A DNA stretch of 64,000 bases, from the NCBI GenBank assembly GCA_948144175.1, contig CANXME010002160.1, positions 2,551,501-2,615,500 on the forward strand. Reading direction: 5' to 3'. This DNA is from Closterium sp. NIES-65. Lineage: Eukaryota > Streptophyta > Zygnematophyceae > Desmidiales > Closteriaceae. Within the stretch, counting starts at the first letter, position 1. Every line of letters begins with the position of its first letter. This document shows, one piece after another, positions 12,128 to 24,075 of this stretch. The notes under the pieces were generated by a model. It was not told the DNA's origin, ran no database searches, and saw nothing but the letters and a program-made list of their open reading frames with translations. A program made the translations under genes and the position numbers.

Positions 12128-15100
12128 ATGGCTGGACCTGAGGAAAGGGGTGGTAGAGATGCTGGTGGCAAAGGAGAAGCCCAAGCTCAAGGCCAACCCC
12201 GTGATTCAGCCATGGCGCCTGTGCAATCAAGTGTTGGCCCATCTAGGGATGAGCCTAGAGTGTTTGGCCTTGACAAGTTCAATGGTGACAACTTTGCTGA
12301 GTGGTCCTTCAGAATGGAGAACATATTTGACCACTATGACCTGCTGGAGGTAATGGAAGGAACGGAGAAGCGTCCCGAGAACGACCCGGAGAAGAGCCCG
12401 TGGGTGCGAAAGAGCGCACAAGGCTACCTCCTACTTGGGCAAGCGTTGGGGAGCAGCCAAATCCGTCACATCAAGCCTTTCCAGCATGGACCAGAGTAGG
12501 GACCAAAGGCATGGGCTGCTCTCAAGGGTGTACACGCTCCTGCAATAGCGGCGGTAGCTGTGGTGTTGGAACGGCAAATGGCGACACTACGAATTGAAGA
12601 GGATGAAGCGGTTGAAGAAGGGGTGCAGAAATTCTTCGACTTGTTGACGCGGCTTGAGGGAGCTGATTTGAACTATAGTGAGCTCCAAAAGAAGACCAAG
12701 TTGCTGGCCCTACTCCCTGAGTCATGGTCCTCGCTCATCATCAACCTTAATCGCGACTTGCCCCGCCTCTCGCTTGAAGACGTGAAGCGAGCTATCCTTC
12801 AAGAGGATTTCCGCCGCCGTGAGTTGGTGGGTGCGGATGGCGCTGGGGCAGCGAGCATCGGCCGTGGATATGGTCGAGGAAGAGGTAGAGGACGAGGGGG
12901 AGGAAGGTTTGGTGGCAGCAACTTCGGCGGAGGCCGCGGGAGTGGCGGTTACGGCAGCGACGACAAGAGCTACGGACGCGGTCGCGGCCGATTCGACGGC
13001 GAGTGTCACTATTGCCACAAGAGCAGACACATGTGGCGCGACTGCTACAAACTCCCTGATGGTTGGACCCTTGCTCAAGGCCAAGAGGGTATAGGAGCAG
13101 GAGGAGGGAGAGGAAGAGACCGTGGAGGCCGTGGCGGTCGCGGTGGTGGAGCTGCAAACATGAAGAGCGGAGACAACGACAAGGACCCGAGCAACGATCG
13201 GTACCCGGGTCCATTCTACTTCGTGTCGACGCAAGTACCGACTGGTCCAGAGAAGGATGAAGGCTTCGAGGAGCCAGTAGCTGTGGGGAAGGTGACTCTA
13301 CACCCTCTGGACTATTGGGTGATCGATAGTGGCGCTACCTATAGCATGACACCTCGCCCGGACTTGCTCACCGAACTCGAACCGTCACCGGTGAAGCATG
13401 TCACATCAGCTTTGGGGCAGCGAGCGGAGGTGAAAGGCATGGGCAAGGCCATGTTTAAGGGTGCTGATGGGAAGATAGTGGGCCTCAAGAATGTGCTTTG
13501 GGTGCCCAGCCTTGCTGCCAACCTGATTTTTGTGCGGCGGTTGGCAAAGGCCGGCATGGACACGAACTCAAAGGGAGCCAAGACCTACACCGCAAGGCTT
13601 GGCGATCGGATTCTTTGGGACCTTCATGAGGACAGAGATGTCTACAACGAGATGTGGCAGATCCCTGTGGTCCCAATGCCTAAGGAGAGGCAAGTGGCAG
13701 CAAGCGTCAGCACCAAAGGTGGAGCGGTTGGTAGCGGCGATTGCGCGGACGGTCGCGCTAAGGAGAAGGAGTCCAAGAAGTGCAATCTTGGAGGGACCAG
13801 CAAGCTTGGTGAACCTATGGAGAGAGGTGCAGCAGCCAAGGAGCAGCAAAAGGGTGAGGAGAACCCCGAGGCCGCAGCGGAGGAGGACTACGGAGAGAGT
13901 ATGTGGGGCGCTATTGCGAGCGCGGCATTCTCCAATCCAACTTCGGCTACGGGGGAGTGTGATTGGCTCACCTTGCATCGGCGCATGGGGCATGTGGCCC
14001 TGTCCATCTTGCAGCAGCTAGTAAAGAATGAGATGGTTGCTGGCATACGTGTGAAGGGGGAGCCCGATGAGGTACTTGGCTGCCCGACGTGCATGCAAGC
14101 CAAGTTCACCCGTTTCCCATTCTCTAGTTCGGAGGCAACGGCTAAGGCACCACTTGATGAGGTGGTGATGGACGTGGTGGCCCCCTTGAAGCTTGGAGCT
14201 GCTGGAGCTGAGTACTTCCTCACTATTGTGGACGTCTACACCCGTATGACTTGGGTGTACGTGCTGGCCAAGAAGAGCGACGTGGCTGAAACGTTGAAGG
14301 GGGATTGGTTCCCGATGGTGGAGCGGCAACAAGACCATCTAGTCAAGTCAATCCGCACCGATCGAGGGGGGGAGTTCCTGAGCAAGGAGTTTGGGTTGTG
14401 GCTGAAGAAGAATGGTATTCGGTACTCCCTCACCATGCCATACTCCCCTGCAATGAACGGCATCGCCGAGCGAGCGAACCGCACAATCACGGAGGTGGCA
14501 CGCGGGTTGCTCATTAAAGCCGGGCTACCCGACTATTTCTGGCCTGATGCGGTGCGGAGCGCGTTTGTGGCCAAGAACCGAGCCTTGACTCATGTGGGAG
14601 CAGACAAATGGGTGCCCTATGTGGAGTGGCTAGGAAGGAAGCCAAAGGTGGATATGCTTCGGGTGTTCGGGTGCATGTGCATGGCGCTCGTGCCTAAGCA
14701 TCTTCGGCACAACAAGCTTGGTGCCAAGGCGGTGTGGGCCATGCACTTGGGCATGGCTCAAAACAGCAAGGGATGGCTTCTTTGGGACCCATTCACCAAG
14801 AAGTTCTTGGTGAGTAGGGACTGCAAGTTCATGGAGAACTTCATGTACAAAGATTGGAAGGCGGAGAATGAGGCGAAGATAGGCGTGCGGTTTGGGGAGG
14901 TGAAGAGTTCCGGTTTGGAGCATGTGGAGCTGCCTTTGGAGCTGAGCAGCGGCAGCACAACCACAAGGCAATCCTCCTTTGTGAATGGGGGAGAGGAGGC
15001 CAATGATGCAGAGGAAGAAGAGGAGGAGGTGCAGCAAGTGAGCGAGCGTGCACCGTCACTCCCTTCCCGTACTACGAGTGCTCCACGGATTCGAGCCACA

Positions 15101-17960
15101 CCGCAGCAACGCCAAGGCCTTCAAGTCCCTGCAGCTGAGGAGGAAGGAAGAGGCAAGAGGAGAGTTCAACCCCCTGATAGGCTGACCTATGATGCGCTGG
15201 GAAAGCAGGGAAAGACAGCCCTGGCCGGAGCGGCAATGATGGTCGGAGACGACGAGGAGAGTGACTACGAGGAGTGTGCCTTCGCGTTCTTCTCTCCGGT
15301 GGAGATGCCGGGAGAACCAGCAACTCTCAAGGAGGCTTTGGAGAGTAGTGATGCTGAGGAGTGGAAGAAGGCCATGGAGAGTGAGCTGAAGAGCATCAAG
15401 GAGAATGACACATTTGAATTGGTGGAGCTACTGGAGGGGTGTACGGCGATAACGTCCAAGTGGCTCTTCAAAATCAAGTCGGATGCCAACGGCAAGATCG
15501 TGTTGGTGTAAGGGCCTAATAAACTCAAGCTATTAAGACTTTATCACACTTAAAACCTCTCCTCGGGGTCACCTCCAAGGGTCCTTGGGTGCCTGGTACA
15601 AGACCAGCCCCTATCCTCAGGTCCGAGTTTGTAGAGAGAGGGATCAAGAGGGACTTAGTCAAAACAGCAAGAGTACCTTGAACGTCGCGCAGCGTATTGT
15701 GCAGACCGTTGATCGGATTAAGCTGAGAATTTACTATATCGAAGCTCGCTCCAAGAGCTTTAAAATGAACCAAATTGCCTTACGAAAAGTTCTGCCATTA
15801 CGAAGTTATGGCTCGGACAGCGTTTGCCTAGCATTCGAGTGCTAGCGTACTAGCGTTTGACTCAGGTAGCATTCCGCCGTCGCACCGCGTAGAAAGGAAA
15901 TTCCAGCAAGGAAGGAATTCGCTTGAATCAATTTCACTATATCCAGGTACAAACAGAGAAGGAATAAATAGTTCTAGCTAGCAAGGACCTTGGGAATAAA
16001 CCTGGGAACAACCAAGGATGATCCCAAATAATTCCAAGCAACAGAACCAATCTGGCTGGACAAAACAGCAGGTGGTAGGTTGGTAAACAGCCTCTGGTTC
16101 TGTTTTTCCAACCTGGGAAAACAACAACCAGGTTCAGGTCCTAAAAACAGAACCTGTTTTGTCTTTGCCCAACCAGCCAATTGCTGGTTCCGCTGGTTTT
16201 CCCTGGCCCTGTAGCATGCAGATACAGACAAACAACATCCAACCTTCACCTAAATTGTACCCCTATAGTGCCTGCCCTGCAACATTATAGTCAACCAAAC
16301 AAAACAGTACAATTTCGAGTTGGATAGAACTGAATCTGCGCAATCAAGTAAGCCGAACCGCAAAGCTTCCATCTTGGGTTCCTTTGCAAGCTCGTCCTTT
16401 CTGCTTGTACTGTTCATAGCGCGTACAATGTTATGCCGAAGCGCACAATGCGCGAGTACCTGCAAATGCTTCAAGCAAAAATTGCGAAAGCAAACAAACA
16501 CACGAACATTCCATTCATACCCAAATGCATTCGCACACGCATACTCGTACAAAGTGACGGCAGGATGTTGTGCAATGTGAATTTGCACCCAACAGATCGA
16601 GCGCTACAAGTCTAGGCTTGTAGCCAAGGGGTACCAGCAGAAGGAGAAGGTGGACTTCAAGGAGCTGTTTGCCCATGTGGTGAAGCCGACGACGCTGCGA
16701 ACCCTATTCGCGGGAGCCGCCATCAAAGGATGGGTAGTAAAACAAATGGACATCGTAACGGCATTCCTTAACGGCATCCTTGAGGAGGAGATTTTTATGG
16801 CGCAGCCAGAGGGGTTTGATGATGGTAGTGGCAGAGTGTGGAAGCTGAAGAAGGCCCACTATGGGCTGAAGCAGGCCCCTAGGCAATGGTACATGAAGCT
16901 GCGCGAAGTGTTGGAGGGGATCGGCTTCACTCCCTCAACGGCCGATCACTCCTTGTTCATGCTTGGCGAGGGGGAGCAGAGGAGCTTCATGGTGGTTTAT
17001 GTGGATGACATTCTTATATTCTCACCCTCCTCTGACCTTGTGAAGGAGGTGATGCTGAAGCTGCATGACAAGTTCAAGTGCAAGTCCCTTGGTGACTTGA
17101 GCTTCTACCTTTGGCTCCACATCGAACGAGACGTGGAGAAGCGGAGCATGCGAGTGCACCAACGGAAGTACCTGGAGGCGTTGGCTGCCAACTTTGGCCA
17201 GAGTGAAGGTCATGTGGCTACTCCCTTTCCCTCTGGGTTCAAGTGTGTGAAGGGACCAGAGGAGGAGAGCGTTTGTGAAGAGGAGAGGCGCCGTTTTCAC
17301 TCGTTGGTGGGCAGCCTCATGTATGCGGCGGTAAACACCCGACCGGACGTCGTGTTTGCTACCGAGCAGCTGGCTAGGGTTGTGCAATGCCCTAATGAGG
17401 AGCAGGTAGCTGCTGGAATGAGGGTGGCCAAGTATCTTGGCCAAACACCGACCGTTGGGCTGCAATACTCGGCGGCGGCACAAAGGCGCCAAAAGGGCGC
17501 GGATGGTGTTGAATCCGGGCGTTTGTTCCTCACCGCCTACTCGGATGCGTCATATGCATAGGAACCAGAGGACATGACAAGTGTGGGAGGCTTCATATGC
17601 TGTGTTGGTGGAGGCCCAACTGCTTGGGAGAGCAAGAAGCAGGTTGACCAAGCTTTGAGCTCGGTGGAGTCCGAGTACATGGCACTCTTCCGTGCCGTAC
17701 GGGAGATTGTGTGGCAGCGGCGTTTGTTGGCTGAATTGGGGGAGGAGCAGCAAGGACCTACCCCACTCTACTGTGACAGCCAGGGTGCCATTGCTCTTGC
17801 TAAGAACCCTGTGTTGCATGGACTCACAAAGCCCATGAGGGCGAAGTGGCATTGGACGAGGAGCATGATGACCGCGGGTGAAGTTGAGTTGCGGTACGTG
17901 AAGACCACGAGGCAGCCGGCTAACATGATGACTAAGAGGCTGGTGGAGCAGCAGCATTAG
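12128..17960 (+). pseudogene. Copia-2 gag-pol polyprotein, interrupted
   Basis: The frame opens at ATG 12128, shortly after the primer site. In order: gag; an Arg/Gly-rich box (12850-12990); a CCHC knuckle (CHYCHKSRHMWRDC); protease DSGAT (near 13325); the His/Cys integrase finger (LHRRMGH ... CPTC); integrase core with NGIAERANR; an acidic linker; reverse transcriptase from about 15320, resuming after the inserted solo LTR at 16600; catalytic YVDD (near 17000); and RNase H ending at the TAG at 17958. The three breaks are a TAG at 12497-12499 (codon 124), a 1,094-bp solo LTR with its own stop (15509-15511), and a TAG at 17559-17561 in RNase H. The frame is the same on both sides of both TAG codons, so they are point mutations and not shifts. 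Confidence 0.92.
15501..16594. mobile_element. Solo LTR nested in copia-2 reverse transcriptase
   Basis: The insert begins TGTTGGTG and ends CACCCAACA. It is flanked by perfect GATCG duplications (15496-15500 and 16595-16599), and its removal would leave the RT frame continuous. No second LTR, primer site or coding region is visible inside, so a solo LTR left by recombination is the best reading. It contains a hairpin with 12-base arms (16096-16107 and 16143-16154). The parent family is not in this window. Confidence 0.88.
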
Positions 17961-18026
17961 AAGTGTTGCAAGCTGGCTGGGATGGCTCTGAACTGAGAGA
18001 GCAACATATCCTAAGGCCAACAATCC

Positions 18027-18037
18027 GAGGGGGAGTT
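18027..18037 (+). other. Copia-2 polypurine tract
   Basis: The purine-rich run CCGAGGGGGAGTT ends directly against the 3' LTR, the usual plus-strand priming site. Confidence 0.75.
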
Positions 18038-18868
18038 TGTTGGTGCAACCCTACGGTTTGCACTCGGCTTGCTGTCCGTATGCGTGCATGTGTGTGTGTA
18101 TGGAATGGTATGAGGGCATGGGATAATATATATTTCATGCTTAAAATTGTGTGTGAATGTTGAGTCATGATGTCGAGTGTGTGTGTCGAGTCAATAGCGA
18201 GTTATCGCTAGACGCGTGTTACGCGGTCGTTTGTGTCTCGCGCGCGGTTTCTATTTTTGTCGTGCGCGGTTTCTATTTTGTCCTGTGTCGAACGTTCGGT
18301 GTGTCACAGGTGTGTGCAGCAGACCCATTAAGAACTCAAGGATGAGTTTGTGATGAAGAACCCGAGCCTTGGTGTCAAGCCTCAAGTGATTTCGAAGCTC
18401 GCCAAAAGGGTACACCTCAAGATATTGAAGATAGTTACATCACTTTGTGTAGTGTAACATTTCACTTGGTGTAGGCCCTAGTGAAGGGTAGTTTCGAGAC
18501 CCTTCGTGGTTGGGGACAGTGTGGTACTGTTCCACATCACTGTACCTCGGCTCTTGGGGTTTGTAGGAGCTGGGAGTCATTCCCAACTCGTAAACTCTTC
18601 ATATCTCTTCCTATTTTGTGTTCTAAGACTATAGTGGCTGCCATAGTGCCATTCGTTCAAACCAACACTGTGTCGTCAATACTTAGTGAAATTGTGCGAT
18701 CTAAATTGCCTGTTGTAGGCGACGTTCAGACGCTCCAGATCCAAGTTGAATCAGGTCATTTGAAGTTGCGACCGGAACGCTATGAACGTTTGAAGCCGCT
18801 GTGCAGAAATCCGGCTGTGCACTCTATCTTTCGTTTTTGGCACATTGGAGCCTATTGTGACTATAACA
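18038..18868 (+). repeat. Copia-2 3' LTR
   Basis: 831 bp, same ends as the 5' LTR. The target duplication copy AAAAG follows at 18869. Confidence 0.95.
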
Positions 18869-18873
18869 AAAAG

Positions 18874-19305
18874 AAGGGGTTGGGCGCGTGGGGTTGACAA
18901 CAAGGGCTGCTGCTATCTCTGCGCCGCATGCTCCCGCATGAGACCAGCAGCACCGTTTGGAGGGGCTCTGGAAGAGGAGGGAGAGGGATGGGATAGAGAG
19001 GGGAGGGGGGAGCGGCGGAAAGAAGGGGTTGGGCGCGTGGGGTTGACAGCGAGGGCTGCTGCTATCTCTGCGCCGCATGCCCCCACATGAGACCAGCAGC
19101 ACCGTTTGGAGGGGCTCTGGAAGAGGAGGGAGAGGGATGGGATAGAGAGGGGAGGGGGGAGTGGCGAAAAGAAGGGGTTGGGCGCGTGGGGTTGACAGCG
19201 AGGGCTGCTGCTATCTCTGCGCCGCATGCCCCCGCATGAGACCAGCAGCACCGTTTGGAGGGGCTCTGGAAGAGGAGGGAGAGGGATGGGATAGAGAGGG
19301 GAGCT
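18874..19305. repeat. 149-bp tandem repeat, right part
   Basis: Three further near-identical units resume exactly where copia-2 ends, confirming that the element split a pre-existing array. Confidence 0.9.
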
Positions 19306-21196
19306 AGGAGAGGTGGGGCAGAGTGTGAGAGTATCGTACCCCCAGCGCCACCTCCCTGAAGCGAGGCGTACTGGGAGTGTCTATCCCACTATGGCCATGC
19401 CGCTATCACTGCGCATAATGCCACAAACACGCTGACCAGCAGGAAGAGGTGGAGGAAACTTGGGGTTGAGAGAGGGAGCTGCAACTATCTCTGAGTCCCA
19501 TGCCACCCATTGCGTAACACTAAAACATACTCACCTTCAGCAGCTTGGGTGTGGGCATCCCACGCGTTCGACGGACCGGTACGTCGACCGTCGCTGGGCT
19601 TTCTGGCGCCATGCCTGGATCGAGCCCCCCTGCAGATGGGCCGCTCGACAGAGACGCTAGAGGAGGAGGCCTAGACGGAGGGGTGCAGGGTTTGACAGGT
19701 CCTTTGGAACCTGCCCGTGCCTTGAGTGCAGCAATTTTGCGATCCCGCTGGGCAAGCTCTCGCATGAGCTGCTCCACAGTCTTGCCGCCAGCCAAATCGG
19801 GCCGACTGGATGCGCCAGGTGTACCCATGCTCTCTCCCCTCCCCTCCTTAGTCACCGGATCCATTTTCGCGTCTCCTCCTTCTCCCCTGCTCTCTCGTAC
19901 ATCCCACATGGAGCTTTCCACACCGCCGCCACATTCACCCAAGGCATTCGCCCACACACCTCATCCCACACCGTCATTTGCTGCTGCAGCGGCAGAGGGT
20001 TCGTGCCGCTTCGTTGCCCCTTCGATTTTCACATGAACTGAGTGACCCCCCGTATGCTTGGGGGGCGGGTCTGTCGCTTCCCTGCCAAACCGCGCTGACC
20101 CCCAAGCCATCGGATCTCCCTTCCCAGCCGAATCCATCGGCTCGCGTAACGCAGCGTACGGGTCCGCGGCGTTCCGATCATGAGAGCTTGATCGACATCG
20201 TAGCCCCATGGACTCGTAAAAATCCAACTCCCGCCTCGCCTTGCTACGCACACCCACAATTTTAGCTTCGAATCAAGGTCTCTAGCGCTTGCCATGTGGT
20301 TTGGCACGATGCACACTCTGCTTACAGCTTTTCACCCGTCCTGTCTCCGATTTTCGCTCTCCGTTGCCCTTCTTGGGCTTCCGCACACTCCTCTTCAAAG
20401 GCCGAGCCTTCTCCTCATCCTCGCTCTCCGGCTCCAACTCCTCATCCTCCTCTTCCTCCTCCTCCTCGTCCTCGTATACTTCGTCACTCCCGGATGAGTT
20501 GCCTGACTCGCTGTCGCTGGATTCCTCGTCCGAACCCGACGAGCTCGAAACATACTGTTTCGGGCCTTGTCGAGCTTGTCTCGCATTACGGTCGCGACCG
20601 GCCAAGTCCACAGCCTTGCGACGTTTGTAAGGAATCATAGCTTCACGTCCGTTTTGTTTCCCATCAGTCACTGCTTCTGGCTCGTCCTCATCATGATCGT
20701 TACCGCCACGGCATTCATGCTCGGCATGTTCCTGCTCATCGCCACCAGTCACATCCTGCGCGTGCCTGCCCGAGGGACTGCCTTTTGGCGCCGCAACCCT
20801 GCCGCCGTTGCGCTTTCCACTACCGCTAACTTCATGCTCGGCATGTTCCTGCTCGTCGCCACCAGTCACATCCTGCGCGTGCCTGCCCAAGGGACTGCCC
20901 TTTGCCGCCGCAGCCCTGCCGCCGTTGCGCTTTCCACCACCGCGTTGGCCTGCGCGCTTGCTTGCCGACCCAGACAAGAAGGCGGACATTACAGGTACAT
21001 TAGATACACTGTGCAAGTTTAACTTATACTGTGCAATATGCGACGACGTTGTAATGTGTAACGTGAATGTTAGAAACCGTCGAGATCACACCCACAGCGT
21101 ACCTAAGCTGACAGGTCCCCCGTCCTTGTCCTCCTCGTCGCCTTCAGACGCAGTAGTTTCCTCACGATGTGGACGAGTGCCTCTTTTTCTTGAACG

Positions 21197-21375
21197 TGTC
21201 AGAATGTTATGCTCTAGCCTGTAGTGGGGTGCTCTATAGCGAGTACAACCCTTCTAGGGTTTGCTATTTGTATCCCCATTCTTGCTAGTGCAATCCTCTT
21301 TTGCCTAAATTGTCTCTTGCCCAGCTAGGACTCTCCTAGCTATGGCTCCTACTTCTTCTACACCTTATTTTCACA
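21197..21375 (+). repeat. Element A 5' LTR
   Basis: Begins TGTCAG and ends TTTTCACA, closely matching 22580-22755, 39430-39605 and 40897-41072. Confidence 0.93.
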
Positions 21376-22579
21376 TGGAATCGGAGCTATATGCTCCTGG
21401 CCTGTGGGCCCCACTTCACTGCTTCCGCTGCTACTGCTACTCCCTATCCGCCGCGCGCCCCGTGGTGCGCGGCGTCGAAATTAGGGTTTTCATCCCGCCG
21501 CGCGCTCGGAGCGTGCGGCGGTTTTCTGCCCGCCGTGCGCCCCGAGGCGCGCGGCGGTTCTCTGCCCGCCGTGTGCCCCGAGGCGCGCGGCGGGTTTCTG
21601 CCCTGTCACACCGCGCGTTGCTCCCGGGAGGTGCTGCAACGGGCGACGGGGACCCGCGCGTCGCCCCCCGTCGCCCGTCGTGGCCTGCGCGCGGCTCGTA
21701 CAGCCGGCGCGCGGCCCGTACGGGCTGCGCCAGGCCCGCGCGCGGCCTGTACGGTCTGCGCCAGGCCCGCGCGCAGCCCGTACGGGCTGCGCCAGGCCCG
21801 CGCGCTGCTTTGGCCGCCTGCGCGCGGTTCGGGAGGCTGTGCCAGGCCCGTGGGCGGCCCGTTCTTTGCTGCCCGTGTCCTCCCCGCTGTCCCCCGTGCT
21901 TTTGAAGGCGCCCCACCCCTCCTTCTGCCCGTTCTCCTGGATTAGGGTTTGGGGGTGGGGGGTATGGGGGTGCAGCTTCTGTGTGCCATTCCCTGCTCCT
22001 CCTCCTCCTCCGTCTCCCTGTGCTGTAGCTGCCGCTGAGGGGGGGTGGACCTGTTGGAGCTGTCGGAGTGGTACTAAGGGGGGGTGAAGGGGGAGTGGAG
22101 CTAGGGGTGAAGCAGGGGGTGTGTGTCAGGGGGGGTGGTACTGTTTGGGGGAGGTTGAACGGAGGTTGCCGTCGTGTCGCCAGCAGCACCTGTAGTCCGG
22201 GGAGTTGCTCCGGTAGCCCAGTCGTAGCCACCTGTGCCAGTCGCCTGTGGGTCCGTTGCTCGTCTGCCGCTACTTTTAGCCGTGGGGCCAGTTACTCCAG
22301 TAGTCCGGAGCGCTGTTCCGGTAGCCGCTGTGCCAGTGTGCCTCCTGTTGCTCGTGTGTCTGCAGCTTCAGCCGTCGCCTCCTATCTCCTCTCCTCTCAC
22401 TGTCCCTCCTCCTCCTCACTTACCCGTTGTGACTACCACTAGCTTTGCTCATAATTGTGAACTTTAAACTATTGCTTCTTGAACTTGTGCTCAGAATGTG
22501 TGGTGACATTGTGATCCACCTTGAGCTTGTTCTGCTTTGCTTGCTCTGCTGATTACACCCCACTTTGGCTATGGGGGTG

Positions 22580-22755
22580 TGTCAGAATGTTATGCTCTAG
22601 TTTGTAGTGGGGTGCTCTATAGCGAGTACAACCCTTCTAGGGTTTGCTATTTGTATCCCCATTCTTGCTAGTGCAATCCTCTTTTGCCTAAACTGTCTCT
22701 TGCCTAGCTAGGACTCTCCTAGCTATGGCTCCTAAGACTACTCCTTACTTTCATA
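22580..22755 (+). repeat. Element A 3' LTR
   Basis: Begins TGTCAG; its final CA has changed to TA. GAACG follows directly. Confidence 0.92.
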
Positions 22756-23625
22756 GAACGGTGCTTACGCCCCCCCCGGTTGTGACGCGTGTCCGCTGAC
22801 ACTGCTATGAAAATACAATTGGAGAGACAGTATAGGCTAAAAATCAGACTTGACTGCAAGCATCGTTCAATGCATCTAGCTGTGATACAACTTAATACAC
22901 GTTGAATAATCAGCATCTGATACCATAATCACGTACCTTTCTGGCCGGCTATGGGAACGAGATCATCCAAGCGCTTCACACGCTTATCCCTTGGTTTCGG
23001 AGGGGATGATACGCCCTTGTTTGCGTATGGCTCAACATTGCAGTCGCTGTTCTATTTGTCACCGGATGAAGAGTCACGTCCAGACTCGACTACTTCTCGC
23101 GCCGACGACGCATTATTTTTGCGATACTCGTTTACGATCTCGGCGGTCTTATCTGCTGCTACTAACTCGGCATATATTTTTTTGTCGAGCGATTTAGACA
23201 AATCAGCCAGTACGATCGCCCCATCGGGCCCCTTCATTGTTTGACTACCCATTACGATGTCTAGCTTTCCATTTATGCAGTATTCTGAGGTGGCGAGTCG
23301 TTATACCTTTATGAACCTGACAGACAGGCTTCGAGCACTAAGAATTGGTTGAGCAGAAACAGGGACGAGGCAAAGGCGTGGGGCATAGAGCAGACGATTG
23401 TCACAGATGCAGGCACGCAAAGGGAGCCCGGAGGTGATGAGGGTTTGAGTGTTTCCTCGTCTGGTGTACGTTGTGAGTCGCGACAGCCAGGTCCCCCGTT
23501 TCCGCCAACAACCAATCGCGTGGTGGTTGACGTGTATAAGGAAAAAAATTGATGAACTGCATTGGCAAGATTCAGTGGGAGCGTGCGTGCTTAATTGAGT
23601 ATCCGTCAATGAGCGGCAAGGTGCG

Positions 23626-23769
23626 TAACTTTTGTTTAATGTGGCGGTCAAATGCGCCAGTGTATCTGGGTTTGCGAGAGTCATACTGTTTACAATAACT
23701 TTTGTTTTAACGTGGCGGTCAAATGCGCCAGTGTATTTACTCTGCCCGCACGGTCATACTGTTTACAAT
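23626..23769. repeat. Direct repeat of about 72 bp, two copies
   Basis: Both copies contain ACGTGGCGGTCAAATGCGCC-like sequence and end GTCATACTGTTTACAAT. They are adjacent. Confidence 0.8.
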
Positions 23770-24075
23770 GAATGCCTCGCGTGCCACACGAACCTTCACA
23801 AGCGTCACGTCAAGAGTCACATAGCCACTGCGGAGAAATAGCGACGCACAATCGCAGCAATTCGTATAGTGATGCGACAGGACCACACGAAGCCGTTGTG
23901 GAACGCCTGCGATAAAAAATGCAGACTCTTGAGTTACTTGTGTGTGGTTGCGATTGGGTCGCAAGTCGGTGAGATTCGCGTACGTGGCATAGCGCCGAGT
24001 TGAGTGGAATGGCGCAGGGTGGGGCACGTAAGGACACACTGCTTTGCAAAGCATCAATAGTGTGGTGTACGGACA

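Larger units (their letters stand above)
11263..18868 (+). mobile_element. Copia-2: full-length Ty1/copia element
   Basis: The element has two 831-bp LTRs starting TGTTGG and ending CA, a primer site, a gag-pol region and a polypurine tract. It sits inside the 149-bp tandem array, whose unit reads GCGGCGGAAAGAAGGGG at the insertion point. The flanks are GAACG (11258-11262) and AAAAG (18869-18873), each one change from GAAAG, so the 5-bp target duplication is recognisable. About 20 differences between the LTRs by eye (roughly 2.5%) show it is not a recent insertion. It lies in an intron of gene C1 in the opposite orientation. Confidence 0.95.
21197..22755 (+). mobile_element. Element A: non-autonomous LTR retrotransposon
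   Basis: Terminal repeats at 21197-21375 (179 bp) and 22580-22755 (176 bp) start TGTCAGAATG. A perfect GAACG duplication flanks the element (21192-21196 and 22756-22760). A primer-site-like TGGAATCGGAGC (21376-21387) follows the first LTR and a CTATGGGGGTG purine tract precedes the second. The interior is GC-rich with roughly 30- and 36-bp tandem repeats and no retroviral domain; its open frames are repeat artefacts. About 100 bases before the 3' LTR resemble copia-4, the likely helper family. It is inserted in exon 2 of gene C1. Confidence 0.93.
8351..23252 (-). pseudogene. Gene C1: unrecognised transposon-borne protein, interrupted
   Basis: I recognise no known family. Exons read on the minus strand: about 23252-22937; 22795-22761 continuing at 21196-21103 (split by element A); an acidic stretch within 20949-20282 (borders unsure); about 20257-19535; 10691-10361; 9622-9465; 9280-8351. 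Introns are GT-AG and phases agree where I could test them. Visible parts are basic patches, a Ser/Asp/Glu-rich stretch, a coiled coil (EQLMRELAQRDRKIAALKAR), a domain with IDFYPTLEQRLQVLYQVM, a block with SSWGNNREGL, and a final domain followed by a poly-Glu tail. The last three domains align with gene C2. An in-frame TAG at 23054-23052, element A in exon 2 and copia-2 in an 8.8-kb intron suggest it is dead. The N-terminal start is tentative. Confidence 0.6.

Noticed and set aside
12560..15511. Separate second gene starting at 12560 in copia-2
   Set aside because: It is the same frame as the gag start at 12128; a TAG codon splits one polyprotein.
21342..22231. Arg/Ala/Pro-rich open frames on both strands
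   Set aside because: GC-rich tandem repeats inside element A; the same artefacts appear in element B (39575-40262).
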